The notes: generated from the sequence alone by a model not told the origin. A DNA stretch of 64,000 bases from [Phialemoniopsis] sp. UDSM-2020 (GCA_018873225.1 JAEILZ010000006.1:3162001-3226000); one strand, 5' to 3'. Shown: positions 10,298 through 21,180, counted from the first letter of the stretch. Made by a program: numbers and translations.

Positions 10298-11500
10298 TGT
10301 TTCTTGTAGTGATGCGATGGGTTTTCTCCCAATGCAAAGGATATCACAGCTTATGGTAAAGTCGTAGGCGAGAGAGCGATCAGCGGCGGTGAACGTCTAT
10401 TTATGCATGCCACATGCCGAGAGAAGCGTGCGGAGGAAATGGAGGAGCCGCCATGTGCTGTCTTGCATGGTCTCAGAGCCGCAAGATGTTTTCCCGACAT
10501 GTCAGTCGATCAGTCGCCCAAGATGCAGTTGCATGCGGCGCGTGCACCACGCCATTCCTCTTGGCTGCCGTAGATGGCCATTGGAATACCTGTTGTTGGC
10601 TGGAAGGGAGCTCCGTACGCGGAGAGGGTGGACCGCGGCTGTGGGGGAGGATCAGCTGTTCCCCGCAAAGACTGTTGATCTTCCCCGGTCGTGACTTTTG
10701 TGCATTGCTCTCTTCGAACTGCTCCTGAGATATGAATCCATCGATTCTACCTCTCATGGTGCATCTGATGATATCGCACTATCTCCGGGCTCTCTCGAGG
10801 CCGTTTCGAAAGGTTGTTTTGACAAGCTTCGCCAAGCATCTTACCGTTCAGTCGGGCGATTGTCAAGATCCTTAGGAGACGGTCGACGTCAGTTGTCTTG
10901 GCACACCGCTTGACGGAAAACGATTTCCCCTTTTGCTGCTCCTGAAGCACGCACCTTACTGTCTGTGATTTCTGTTGCCAACCCGATCATCTCACCCGAC
11001 AATCAATTTTCTGGTTTCTGGCCTTCACGAGCGGATGAGCTAGATGCAGCAGGTACGCCATTACAATGGGGGCAGAATGCGGTCGGATGGGCTCATCTTG
11101 AAGATGTCTTGATGTAGGGACATGGAGAGGCCCGATTGAACAATTGTTCGCCGCGATGAGCCGCGCAATGCTGCATGTCATGTAAGGCCCTGCCAGATCT
11201 TGTCAGGTCCGATCTGGCATCTGGCATCATCCCGCCGGCGCCGTTGAATCTAGAATTTTAGTTCCCGCCGAGTGGCGGCGCCATTGACTCACTCGCCGGG
11301 CGCATCACCGGCGACCCAATCAGGCAGGTCGGAGTTTGCGAAGGGCGTCGGGATTTTGAATGCCGGGCAACTCCAAACGCCCAAGGCAGCGATAATAAAT
11401 CTCATATATATCGCACGACAGTTTCCCACGCCATTTCAGGCATCAAGATCATGTTTTGTAAAGAGTCACGCCTCCACACACTCTCTCAGCACATGCAAAT
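10298..11500. other. Intergenic, about 1.2 kb
   Basis: Divergent promoter region between the MFS gene and the GNAT gene. A TATATATA-like stretch occurs at 11405-11412, about 90 bp before the GNAT start. No convincing gene was seen on either strand. Confidence 0.55.
11405..11412 (+). promoter_or_regulatory. Possible TATA element of the GNAT gene
   Basis: TATATATC about 90 bp before the ATG at 11501. Confidence 0.35.
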
Positions 11501-12187
11501 ATGCCCCTCCAGGTGCTCACCGCCGTCGAGGCCGATGCCCTGCGCATCGCGGAGCTGGAGCGCGATGCCTACCTGCCCAGCCCCGTGAGCCCGATCCTGT
11601 TCCCCGGTCCGCATCCGGCCGATGCACTTGAGGTGCGCGCCGCCCAGATGGCAGAGAGCCTGCGCACCGACCCCTGCATCCGCTGGTTTAAAGTTGTCGA
11701 CACCGACTTACCTGAGGGCCAGCAGCTCATCGCCTTTGCGCAATGGAACGTCTACCACCCGGACCCGGCACCCCCGGCACCCCTGCGTTCTTTCGGCGCC
11801 GGCTCAAATCCAGCTGCGTGCGAGGAGTATTTCACTATGGTTGGGGGTTCGAGGAAGCGCATCATGGCGGGGAAGACGTACGTTTGTAAGTCACGACAGT
11901 CTCCGTGCCGTGACATGTGGACATGTATTGACTGTGAGGAAGATCTCCGGTACTTGGAGGTGGATCCTGCCCATCAGAGACGGGGCGCCGGACGCATGCT
12001 CATGAAATGGGGCGTGGATGAGGCCCAGAGGCTGGGAGTTCCGGCCTTCCTGGAGTCAAGTCCTGAGGGGAAGAGGCTGTACGAGAGTTGCGGGTTCAAA
12101 GTTGTTGATGTGCATGAGTTTGACATGAGCAAGTACGGAGTTTCAGGTGTGCACCACTCCTACGCCATGCTGAAAGAGACATCTTAA
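11501..12187 (+). CDS. GNAT-family N-acetyltransferase
   Basis: The frame is open without interruption (228 residues), but a canonical 57-bp intron is very probably present at 11886-11942. It has a GTAAGT donor, a TTGACTG branch-like motif and a GAAG acceptor, and its length is a multiple of three. Splicing yields 209 residues and joins KTYV to YLRYLEVDPAHQRRGAG, exactly the acetyl-CoA-binding motif A (Q/R-x-x-G-x-G/A) after its beta strand. Unspliced, 19 residues with three cysteines are inserted just before that strand, which would damage the fold. The C-terminal part (LESSPEGKRLYESCGF) is the usual GNAT motif B. The protein is cytosolic, transferring an acyl group to an amine, with an unknown acceptor. 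The mould-specific GNAT family with such an N-terminal half is broad. Confidence 0.85.
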   Translation: MPLQVLTAVEADALRIAELERDAYLPSPVSPILFPGPHPADALEVRAAQMAESLRTDPCIRWFKVVDTDLPEGQQLIAFAQWNVYHPDPAPPAPLRSFGAGSNPAACEEYFTMVGGSRKRIMAGKTYVCKSRQSPCRDMWTCIDCEEDLRYLEVDPAHQRRGAGRMLMKWGVDEAQRLGVPAFLESSPEGKRLYESCGFKVVDVHEFDMSKYGVSGVHHSYAMLKETS

Positions 12188-12355
12188 AAGTTAGACTGCT
12201 TTACTAGCATACAAGCGAAACTACTCTATAACGCGTCTATCAGTTTACTTTGCACTGATGATACCTGCCGAGGTATGGAAACATCACTGCCGTGATTCTT
12301 CCTTTCCAAGAATACTGCTCTCGACATAGTCTCCAGAGCCAGCTTTACGGAATCC
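12188..12355. other. Convergent 3' ends of the GNAT and ABC genes
   Basis: Short intergenic segment with both 3' ends. Nothing else was seen. Confidence 0.5.
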
Positions 12356-15300
12356 TCATATCTCGAACCCAAGCTGCTTCAGCTTCTCCGACGTCCACTC
12401 ACTCCCCTTACCATGCTCTATACTTTGTCGCACCATCTCATGGAACATCCCCCCTCTGCCATACAACTCTGTCGGCGGCCCGACCTCACTTACCCGCCCT
12501 TCATCCATGACAATGACGCGGTCGTAGTCCATAATAGTCGACAGCCGGTGCACAATAGCCAAGATGGTTCTGCCGTGAAAGGCAGAACGCAGGACTTTCT
12601 GTATGGCCACGTCGGACTGGTGGTCGATCGACGCCGTGGCCTCGTCGAGAATGACCACCTGCGATCGCCGCACCGTCGCTCGTGCGAGGCTCAGCACTTG
12701 CCTCTGCCCGACCGAGAAGTTGGAGCCGCGCGGAGCAACGAGTGTATCAAGGCTCAGCGCTCGGTGCGGCTTCGGGAGGATGCTGTCATCGGGCAAAGTC
12801 GTGGTAGCTGAGAGAGACTCCAAAGCACTGCAAGCACCGATGGCTTCCGCGAGCTGTGGGCCGGTTGATGTACGTCCGGGGTCGAGATTGAAGCGGATGT
12901 CGCCGCCGAAGAGAACAGGTTCCTGAGGGATTATGGTGAGACGGCGTCTCAGGACACGCAGCGGGAGGGTTGCAAGATCGACGCCGTCGATGACGACGGA
13001 TCCGCCCGTGATGTTGGTGAAGCCGAGCAGAGAAAGTGCCAGTGTCGACTTGCCACTGCCGGTGCGGCCTACAATGGCGACACGCTCCCCTGGAGAGATG
13101 GATAGCGAGACGTCGCGCAGAACAGCCGGACCGTCGAGCACGTACCTGACCGTGACGTTGCGGAACTCGACCTTGCCCTCGGATGGCCACGAATCAGGGG
13201 GGACAACTTCGTCCTTGTCTTCGACATCATCTTCATGGGGAAGCTCAGCGTACTCGCGCACGCGGTAGAAGCAGTTGAGTTCGGCCTCAAGCTCGTTCGA
13301 GTTGCGGACCATGGTCAGGATGGTCTGGCCGAGGCCGATAGCACTAGTCAAGGAGAAGCCGAGTCGCCCGGCGGGGACCTCATTGCGGTACATGATGGCT
13401 ATGATCCCAGTAGCGAGGGCGATGACCGCAGCGCAGCCGTCGGCTCTAACACTGATCCATCGGTTGAGGTTGTACTGAGTCTCGGCTGTTCGTGCGTACA
13501 GACGCAGGCGTCTGGCTAGGTCAGCGCCGAAAGCCTCCGGCAGTCCAGTTCCAGAACGGATAGTAGCCCGTCCGGTAAGACTCTCCACGAAGAATGTAAA
13601 TATTGGTGACTGCGAAGCGGATGTCAGAGATTTGACGGAAAGCTGCGTCCTCGTGTACATCTCGGCGCAGATCAAGCCGATCATGCAGATGAGCGCCGCG
13701 GGAACGCCAAAGATAGGCATGATGGAGCCAATGGCCGTCAGCCTCAGAAGAAAACGGAAAATGTTGTCTATGGCGACGCGTAGATAGTCAATCAGGACGC
13801 AGTCCATGGAGAAGAAGTCTCTCGAGAAGCGGTTGATGAAGCGGCCAGGCGGATTCTTGTCCCACCAGTGGACGGACACCCACATGGCGGCTGAAACGAG
13901 CTTCTCATGCATGATATGCGCCGCCTTCCACGCGCCCCATTGAAGGTATATCTGACTCATGGCCATGAGTGACGAGAAGGTCAACAGACAGGCGCCATAG
14001 ACAACGACGTAGTAGCTTTCTGATGAGGACGACTTGCCGCCCACAGATGCGCCCACCCAGACGGAGAGCCACAGTGGGAGGGCGAAGAACGCAAGCTGCA
14101 CCAGAAGACAAAGCAACAGCGCTCCAGTTGCCGCCCAGTGTCCGCCAAATAGTTGCATGTACTGATAGAATAGTGTCCTCGGGTTGCGGTCTTGGCTAGC
14201 AATTTCTTGGTTGATCTTGTCTTCCAGCACCTTGGTGTGGTGAGCAAATGGGTGTTCATTGCCTCGTGGTCGTGTTGGCCTGGGTATTTGAGGTATGGTA
14301 ATAGTGGCCGGTCGTCTCTGGTGTTTAGTATTGCTCCTCCTTGTCGATGTTACTTGACCGTGTGATAGCTCCAATAGTAAGTCGGCGTCCACTTTGGCGG
14401 CCTGGAACTGGCTGACAAGGATGACAGTTCTGCCTCGAAGAATGCTGTCATCACAGAAGCAGTGGTCCCAAATGTGCTTTTGAGTCGTCGAATCAAGAGC
14501 AGAGAAGACATCATCGAGTAAGAGAAGCTGAGACGAGGCATAAAGCGCTCGTGCGAGGCAAACCCGTTGTCTTTGGCCCCCAGAGAGATTTGAGCCGTTG
14601 ACGCCAACGTCCGTCAAGTCTCGCTCTTCCATGCTATCGAGATCTGGAACTAGGCCGCAAGCAAAGACAATCTTGGAATACCGTTGCTCGTCATAATCTT
14701 GATACATGAGAATGTTGGCACGGATGGTGTCGTTGAGCAACCAGGGGACCTGTGAGGAATAAGAGACGTTCTTGGGGCACGTTGCGCTCCCGTCTTCGAG
14801 AACCGTCTCGCCGAGCAGAGCTAGTAGTAAAGTCGACTTTCCACTGCCTGATGAGCCGGTAATCACATTCAAGCCCCCGACAACAAAGTCGCCATCCACT
14901 CGCAATCGAAAGCTATCTTCGGCCAGGGCGCGACGGAAGGTAGCATTGCGAAAGGCAGGGGCACCACTAACATGACGCGCAGTCTCTGGTTCGCCTATGA
15001 TGAACTTGTCGATACGACCAAAGGCAACGCGAGCTTGGGAAAAGAAGCGCGTCACGTTTGCAATCCACACAAACTGAAGCCGGAGAGTTTCAATGATGGA
15101 GAGCGATGTGAATGCCTTGGCTGCTGTGAGCGGGTGACCCAGCACCAGTGTATACGTAGCAAACATGCTAAAGAGGGCAAAGAGCGGAACGAAGTCACCG
15201 AGAACAGTGACAGTGACCGCCGAGAGATTCCGCCTCCACAGTTTTCCCTCTTCTTCGCGCCGTGCATGGTTGACCCTATCGGCTAAGACAGACTCCCAGC

Positions 15301-16849
15301 CAAGGTATTTGATGGTCCGGATCGATGAGAGATACTCCGAGATTGCGGAGACACGACTGTCCGTCCTACTCATGACCTGTCGCTGAAAGTGCGACATCAT
15401 CCGGGAAAGAAGCGCAGCTCCTGGAAAGGACAAGATCATGATACAGAGAGCGACAAGAGAGCAGGGTCCGAAAAGACGATATAAGAAAACGATGCCAATG
15501 GTAATCTCAATGGGGCTCGACGTCGAGACTAAAATAAAGTCGCGAGACGTGCAAATGGCATCCACATCGTATGACATGAGTGTCGTGACATCGTCTGACC
15601 TCTTGTTGTCTGCTCTTCCCTCTGTACTGTCTGTGATCGACTCTTCTTGACGCTTTGGAATATCCTTCTCCAGGTAATCTGTGGCATCCGACTCGAAGCA
15701 GCGTCCTGCCTTGGCATACAACTCCTGAATAAGGCCGAGCTTCACCCGAACCATGAAGCGGGTGCTCACGAAGATGTACTGCTGGTAAACGATAGAGCGC
15801 AGCGCTGGCCCGGCGAACAACATAGCCACCCAGAACCAGGGCCTTATTATTGCCAAGGATGAGCCTTGCAGGTACTGCAAAAGCTGGTAGAGCCCAAGTG
15901 GCGCAATGAACTCCACGACAGCAGTCAGTGCAGCGAAGAAGACCATCGCACCGATATTCTGGCGGAGGGCGTAGGCAATGGTCATGGCGGTGGTCTTGCA
16001 CTTCGCTCTCGCAGCCAAGAATCGGTCTTTCCAGATTGTCGGCTCGTCATAGTCCGGGAGAGGCAGCACGTCCTCCAGGACCAGGCGGCGCCTGGCTCCG
16101 CGCATGATCAAGTTCGTAAGCCAGGAGTACGACACAAAATAAGAGAAGTAACTGGATGTTTGTTCCGGGCTGGGCTTCGCCTGGGGGCGCTCTGCGAGTC
16201 CAAACGACATCCGTGGCGGTGTCCATTCTCGGGGTGATATGAAGGCCACAAGCAAGGCAAACGTGGCTGCAGAGAACTTCAAAACGAGCCACATACCCGG
16301 TCGAGTGGACTCATCCCCAACTAACAGTAGTTCTGGGGATAGCTGGGCAAATGATGCCAACGCTTCTACACCAGTGAGGACATTGACTTGGTGGAGCAGA
16401 CTCGATCTCAGCTGTGGGCATCCTCGCATAGCCAACATGCGCAGCAAGTCTAGGGCAAAGAGGTAGGCCACGGCCGCCGCCTCGACCAAACTCGTGGATT
16501 CATCTTTCGAAAGCCCCAAGGCCGCAAAAGAGAGAAGTGACGCTCTTGTTACAAGCTGAACCAGACTGTAGAGAATAGGAGATCTCGTTAGAGGCTTCCC
16601 TTCCCCTTCGTCTTCGGGGCTCGTGCCTGCACGTAGGCTGTAGCAACGTGCTGCGGTCCAAGCCAAAGACAGGCTCACTACACATATCCATACGATATTA
16701 ACAGCATAAATAATCTTGCTGTCGAGGCTGGTAGTGCCGTTTGTGGTCGAAATGAGAGCTTCTGGGCTGATTGTTGTCGTTGACAGAGAGGTAGAGCCGC
16801 CTAAGAGAACGTTGAAAGGCAAGCCGAACAAAGGTACCGATTCAGACAT
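12356..16849 (-). CDS. ABCC (MRP-type) multidrug/conjugate transporter
   Basis: Unbroken frame of 1497 residues from the ATG at 16849; ATG 16906 in the same frame would add 19 residues. The order is an N-terminal TMD0-like block of hydrophobic helices (about residues 35-210), TMD1, NBD1, TMD2 and NBD2. NBD1 has Walker A GSSGSGKST (about residue 666), signature LSGGQRQR and Walker B LLLLDDVFSALD. NBD2 has Walker A GRTGSGKST (about 1263), the FSVGQRQ signature normal for this class, and Walker B VVILDEATASID. The DD in NBD1 against DE in NBD2 is the usual ABCC asymmetry, implying one efficient ATPase site. The likely role is efflux or vacuolar sequestration of conjugates or secondary metabolites. 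The Zn2Cys6 regulator at 17620 is transcribed divergently from the same 770-bp region, so control by that regulator is plausible. Confidence 0.95.
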   Translation of the reverse strand: MSESVPLFGLPFNVLLGGSTSLSTTTISPEALISTTNGTTSLDSKIIYAVNIVWICVVSLSLAWTAARCYSLRAGTSPEDEGEGKPLTRSPILYSLVQLVTRASLLSFAALGLSKDESTSLVEAAAVAYLFALDLLRMLAMRGCPQLRSSLLHQVNVLTGVEALASFAQLSPELLLVGDESTRPGMWLVLKFSAATFALLVAFISPREWTPPRMSFGLAERPQAKPSPEQTSSYFSYFVSYSWLTNLIMRGARRRLVLEDVLPLPDYDEPTIWKDRFLAARAKCKTTAMTIAYALRQNIGAMVFFAALTAVVEFIAPLGLYQLLQYLQGSSLAIIRPWFWVAMLFAGPALRSIVYQQYIFVSTRFMVRVKLGLIQELYAKAGRCFESDATDYLEKDIPKRQEESITDSTEGRADNKRSDDVTTLMSYDVDAICTSRDFILVSTSSPIEITIGIVFLYRLFGPCSLVALCIMILSFPGAALLSRMMSHFQRQVMSRTDSRVSAISEYLSSIRTIKYLGWESVLADRVNHARREEEGKLWRRNLSAVTVTVLGDFVPLFALFSMFATYTLVLGHPLTAAKAFTSLSIIETLRLQFVWIANVTRFFSQARVAFGRIDKFIIGEPETARHVSGAPAFRNATFRRALAEDSFRLRVDGDFVVGGLNVITGSSGSGKSTLLLALLGETVLEDGSATCPKNVSYSSQVPWLLNDTIRANILMYQDYDEQRYSKIVFACGLVPDLDSMEERDLTDVGVNGSNLSGGQRQRVCLARALYASSQLLLLDDVFSALDSTTQKHIWDHCFCDDSILRGRTVILVSQFQAAKVDADLLLELSHGQVTSTRRSNTKHQRRPATITIPQIPRPTRPRGNEHPFAHHTKVLEDKINQEIASQDRNPRTLFYQYMQLFGGHWAATGALLLCLLVQLAFFALPLWLSVWVGASVGGKSSSSESYYVVVYGACLLTFSSLMAMSQIYLQWGAWKAAHIMHEKLVSAAMWVSVHWWDKNPPGRFINRFSRDFFSMDCVLIDYLRVAIDNIFRFLLRLTAIGSIMPIFGVPAALICMIGLICAEMYTRTQLSVKSLTSASQSPIFTFFVESLTGRATIRSGTGLPEAFGADLARRLRLYARTAETQYNLNRWISVRADGCAAVIALATGIIAIMYRNEVPAGRLGFSLTSAIGLGQTILTMVRNSNELEAELNCFYRVREYAELPHEDDVEDKDEVVPPDSWPSEGKVEFRNVTVRYVLDGPAVLRDVSLSISPGERVAIVGRTGSGKSTLALSLLGFTNITGGSVVIDGVDLATLPLRVLRRRLTIIPQEPVLFGGDIRFNLDPGRTSTGPQLAEAIGACSALESLSATTTLPDDSILPKPHRALSLDTLVAPRGSNFSVGQRQVLSLARATVRRSQVVILDEATASIDHQSDVAIQKVLRSAFHGRTILAIVHRLSTIMDYDRVIVMDEGRVSEVGPPTELYGRGGMFHEMVRQSIEHGKGSEWTSEKLKQLGFEI

Positions 16850-17619
16850 CGTGTTGAGGCTGCATTGATGATAGAATCCTTGAAACGTGGCCTCCTTATC
16901 TAGCATATAACATTGTGTAGAAGTTGCTCTCTTCAAGAAGTCTGAATGTTCCAATATCTATCCATTCGTCTAAGCCATTTGGAGAAGGCAAGCCCTGTTG
17001 AATACCAACATGCCATCGAACTCGATAAAACAGCGTCTAGACCCAATCTCCTCGGAAATTTCCACGGCATTGATCGTCGAATTTCATCAGTTACGGCTTA
17101 GTGACCCGAATGTAACAAAGTGGCGGGCAATCGTCGCCGTAGCGGTCTGTCGGCAAACATCTCTTGCCTAACTAGGAAAGGCCAGTGTACACGAGATAGC
17201 GCTGGTGGGACGTCCCAGCAATATCCAACTGCATGTCCGAGCAAGCAAATGTCCCCGCACTTGATAATGTGTGGGCAAGATAGATTGAAGAGAGAGGCAG
17301 ATATAGGAAAGGCCCGGATTGCTAGCTATCAGGTATGTGGCTTTTGCTTATCCTGAACTCTACAGTGCCCTGCCGCTTGCCGAATAGATCCTGGCCAACC
17401 TGTGAGCATCATTCAATACCTGTTATCAACTACCATGTAGTTAGTCCCGAGAGCTAGAGAGCCCCACACCGCCAACCCTGGTTATGGGACCGCTCGCTCA
17501 AGTGAGGAGAAGGGAAGGGAGATGAGGAGAAGTTGTGCTTCTCGCCCTCCCCGCAATTCCCTGATCATACCTGCCAACCGCTTTCACAGTCAGCGGCGAT
17601 CGGTGTCACCTCGTATTAG
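16850..17619. promoter_or_regulatory. Divergent promoter of ABC transporter and Zn2Cys6 regulator
   Basis: About 770 bp between two divergent starts with no coding potential. It is the natural place to look for CGG-type half-sites of the neighbouring regulator. I did not find an unambiguous paired site by eye. Confidence 0.45.
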
Positions 17620-19707
17620 ATGGAACAACAAAGCTCAGCAATAGAAAGGATGCAGGACTGTAGGCCGCGAAGATCGAGAACAGGTAGATGTGCACCGCCC
17701 GGAGAGAATGAGCGCGTGATGTGAGGGAGGAGAAGCTTCGGGACTGACACTTGCCACACAGGATGCATCACGTGTCGTAATCGAAAGGTTCGTTGTGACG
17801 AACAACATCCAAACTGCGGTGCCTGTACGCGACTCTGTCTTTCCTGTGCATATCCTCCTCCTGGACGGCTAAGGAGGACGAACCGGAAGCCTACACAACC
17901 GCGGCAATCGAAATACCGAGTGCGCTTCGTCGATAACTCCGGCGCACCATGCGACAGACGTGGCAGTGCGACCAATTCGCTAGATGACGGCCCTCAGGGT
18001 GCATCTCTCCCGTCTCCTTCCAGTCCCGACTGCTCAACAGGGTCCTTCGAAGACGTCGCTTTGCCGCGTCTCACTGGCTCATCTCCGTCCCCTCTCCTGT
18101 GGTCTGGTGGTAATCAATCGGTCTCAATATCCGCTCAGGCTCCAGAGACCTCCCTTATAGGCGGACCGAGGCTCTCATTCATCGACGCGTTCCAAGATTG
18201 TGCGACTGGTATGCCTTTGCTCGGAGAAGATACAGCCGGGATACTAGACTCTATCGCTCTAGAAATGGATATGGGCATTCTATGGGACATTTTGCCTGTA
18301 TTTGATGACTTCGGATCCGGGTTCGGTGTTCCTTTCAATACCTCGTTCCCCGGACAGGGTGCTGGTGGTATGATGACCACTGCTGAACAAACAGTGGCGC
18401 CCGCGAGACCGCCGGTCTCACCACCACCCGTCTCTACCTCGAAACAGATGGTCTCGGTGAAACCAGAAGATCAGGAGCCGCTGCAACACTTCCTCAGCAC
18501 CATGGTTCAATTCGTGAAACTCCGAAGCTCGGCGTCAGATAGTATTTATTGCTATATCTTCACCAACATGGCACTGGGCCATCAACCCCTGTATGAAGCA
18601 ATGTTAGCATGGGCATCCCTTCACCTCGCCCATGTCAGGTCATCCTCAACGACCGACGCAGAACTACGATGTCAGAGGGCATCAGCCTTGCTTTATGAAG
18701 ACACCGACGCATCTGACCATGTGGACTTGACCTTGGTCACGATATGGTTCTTGCTGCAGTATGAATTGTTCGCCGCGAGGGGAGTTCATCGTCTCATCAA
18801 CCTACTGGATTACGCTGCGGACATTGTCGAGAATCTATTCGAACACAGTCCGATGAGCTCCGTGCACAAAAGACTTGGGCCGGTTGCAGTCCGCATCCTG
18901 ACCTGGATGAGCGCGTTTGACGCACGGGCTGCGCCATTTGGGGGCTCCTGTCGCTTACTGCTATGCTTGCAGAAGTATGTCGCAAACGGTGACCTCCTCG
19001 AGATCCTGTACAAAGGGGTGCCAGCGGACCGCTACACTGTTGCAGATGATCTTACATCCACCGAGATTCAGACATGTCTAAGGCTGGTGCTGCAAATCAA
19101 CATCATTCGTGGCTTGTGCAGCATGACGGGTCGCTGGCAACGCGGAGGCATCGAAGATGAGAGCAGCTGGACATCGATCTCTTTCAGGCTGCAGAGCTTG
19201 CAAGTAGCTGTCGAGGAAGATAACACTCCGGGTGTAGATCTCGCCTTGCAGGTCGCCAATGGTATTATGGATGTACCATCAGCCCTGAGCACCGTCGAGT
19301 ACAACCGAATGCAGCTACTCGCTACGTTCTATGGATGTGTCATATGCTACCACCAAAACAGGGCTTTGTCACAGTTACGATCTAGCGAGGATGCGAACTT
19401 TGCGCTTCCGGGTACCAAGGAATGCGCTGCGAGGATCATACGCCTCTCTCGACATGTGAGGCTATCTAAGTCAAACTCACCGCAGGCTATCTGGCCGCAA
19501 CTTCTATTCCAGGCTGGGATCGAAGCGGGTGATCCTGTATATCAGTCATGGGTGACTGAGGTGTTCATACAAGCAGAGAGCCTGGGGCCCAATCTACGGA
19601 AGATCAGAAAGCTGCTCGAGTTGATGACACAGTCACGTAAGACCGCGGGAGGATACGAGGGAATTCAAGCATCCATGCAGAGCCTAGGGGGTCTTTTCAT
19701 TATCTAG
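17620..19707 (+). CDS. Zn(II)2Cys6 transcription factor, Fungal_trans_2 type
   Basis: Two exons: 17620-17683 and 17762-19707, 669 residues. The long second exon has no ATG before the zinc cluster. The small first exon fixes this: splicing GTAGATG...CACACAG joins RPRRSRTG to CITCRNRKVRCDE, the classical RRSRTGC entry to the cluster. The cluster is C-x2-C-x6-C-x6-C-x2-C-x6-C. A low-complexity acidic/Ser/Pro linker follows, then a helical regulatory region with motifs such as YCYIFTNMALGHQPLYEAMLAWASLHLAH, typical of PF11951. It is a nuclear regulator. It sits between the ABCC transporter (divergent) and the C45 acyltransferase-like gene (convergent), so it is the natural candidate regulator of this block. 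Confidence 0.88.
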
Positions 19708-19857
19708 CAAAGCCGAAGCGATGACGCTTTAAGTACTGAACAGGCATTCTCGCAGCCAAGCACCAAAGCCATAATGACATTCGAAACATGTGTATCTATT
19801 GGTAACTCAAGATCGCCTGACATCTTCAAATGTGATGAAGATTAAGCCACGTAAGCT

Positions 19858-21180
19858 TCAATCTAGTCTGAACTTCTCAAACACGCCCTGACAAGGCGGG
19901 CCTTTGCACACCGTGATTACTTTGTGCGTCAGGTCGTAGACCATGCAAGCCACTGTCATGCTCTTCTTGAACGGATATCCAGGAATACCATTGCCACCAG
20001 AGTTGTCGACGTGCTCGCACAAGCTTTGCGGATAGCCGAGATGATCAGAGAATGCCCGCGTCATAACCTCAGCATTAACGCGGCCGTTCAGGAAGGGCCG
20101 CACACCCTTGTCAAATCGGATGCATCGGTACCAACTGCTACCCCCTGGGTACGAATCGTGGATGTCGACTCTGTTATGTACTGCTGGCGAGAGGAAGTGG
20201 TTTGCATGGATGATGTGAGATTCAGTAGCAGACGGTGTCACCACGAATGCGTCGTTGGGCGTCAGCTCCAGACACATGCCGAAGCCTTCGGCCGTCGAGA
20301 GCGTCAAGTTGTTGGACACATGGCGTGGCGCATTATAGACGGCTTGGAGGGCCTGAGGGAAAGACTTCTGCTGTAGGTATAGACGCCTGAGAAGAGAGAT
20401 CGGCAGCATTGGTGTGGGAGAGTCATCCTCTGGGAAGTAGTCGGTTGTTGAGTTGAGTGAGTTGGAGTTGAGCCCGAGTCCGGCCGAGTTCATACCAGAC
20501 CGTCCCATCTGACCGGCTTCCGTGATCACGAATATGCTCGGTATGTTCTCTGAGGGATCAGGGTGGATTTCTAATAGTATAACGAGATCGTCATAGTAGA
20601 GATGAGACGAGATATCCCAGTTCTGACCCGTCAGCACAGCGCCGCCCTCAGTGGCCCCTTCCCAGAAAGCAGCACTTGTGCATTCGTTGTCGAGGTCGTC
20701 CCAGTCGAATGCGTTCTCTGCATAGTTACTTGATAGAACAGATGGGGTCATCCGCACTCGTGAACCTCGCGAATTCGTGTTGGCTAACGCGGACGAAGGA
20801 GGCGCGCGATACCGAGATCCTCCTTTGGCACGGGAAAGATCGTACCGTGCATTGAGCATGACAATCTCTTCGAGTGAAACATTGGCACCCTCTGCAATGC
20901 CTTTCATCTCATCAAGGGCCGAGGGAAAGTACTTTTGCAGCCCAGGTAGATAGATGTTGTGGATGTACTTGACGGCCCGCTCCCAAGGTGGCAGCTGGCC
21001 GGGCCGGAGGTAGTGCTTGATGTTGCGGCGGATCTTGTCGGCTGCCTTGGAGCCATATTGTCTACCGCGCTCACGCGGCAGACCACTAACACAGATATGC
21101 TCATAGTAGGCAGTAGTCCGAGAGGATGATCCCTTGTCAGAGGGCCCTGCGGCTATCGTACGGTCAGGAAGAGCACCCAT
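19858..21180 (-). CDS. Acyl-CoA:6-APA acyltransferase-like protein (peptidase family C45)
   Basis: Single exon, 440 residues from the ATG at 21180; the frame is open upstream but has only non-ATG codons. Family landmarks: SGLPRERGRQYG near the N-terminus, the helical GxxKYFP-ALDEMKGIAEGANVS region, the LNARYDL strand, the nucleophile region DNECTSAAFW (Cys167), TGQNWD, and ITEAGQMGRSGMNSAGLGLNSNSL. In this family the precursor cleaves itself before the nucleophile Cys to give two subunits. The best-known member completes penicillin biosynthesis; many fungal relatives act on other amides. Here the residue before Cys is Glu rather than the Gly of the penicillin enzyme. An approximately 40-residue insertion rich in Ser/Asn/Arg separates LNARYDL from the nucleophile. 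The C-terminus ends EKFRLD, with no obvious SKL-type peroxisomal signal. The substrate is unknown. Confidence 0.88.
   Translation of the reverse strand: MGALPDRTIAAGPSDKGSSSRTTAYYEHICVSGLPRERGRQYGSKAADKIRRNIKHYLRPGQLPPWERAVKYIHNIYLPGLQKYFPSALDEMKGIAEGANVSLEEIVMLNARYDLSRAKGGSRYRAPPSSALANTNSRGSRVRMTPSVLSSNYAENAFDWDDLDNECTSAAFWEGATEGGAVLTGQNWDISSHLYYDDLVILLEIHPDPSENIPSIFVITEAGQMGRSGMNSAGLGLNSNSLNSTTDYFPEDDSPTPMLPISLLRRLYLQQKSFPQALQAVYNAPRHVSNNLTLSTAEGFGMCLELTPNDAFVVTPSATESHIIHANHFLSPAVHNRVDIHDSYPGGSSWYRCIRFDKGVRPFLNGRVNAEVMTRAFSDHLGYPQSLCEHVDNSGGNGIPGYPFKKSMTVACMVYDLTHKVITVCKGPPCQGVFEKFRLD

Noticed and set aside
13905..14111. Small frames inside the ABC transporter
   Set aside because: They are in other frames of a clearly intact 1497-residue coding sequence.
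20711..20810. Possible 95-bp intron (GTATCG...GCAG) before the nucleophile of the C45 gene
   Set aside because: Its length is not a multiple of three and removal would break the reading frame that carries the catalytic Cys.
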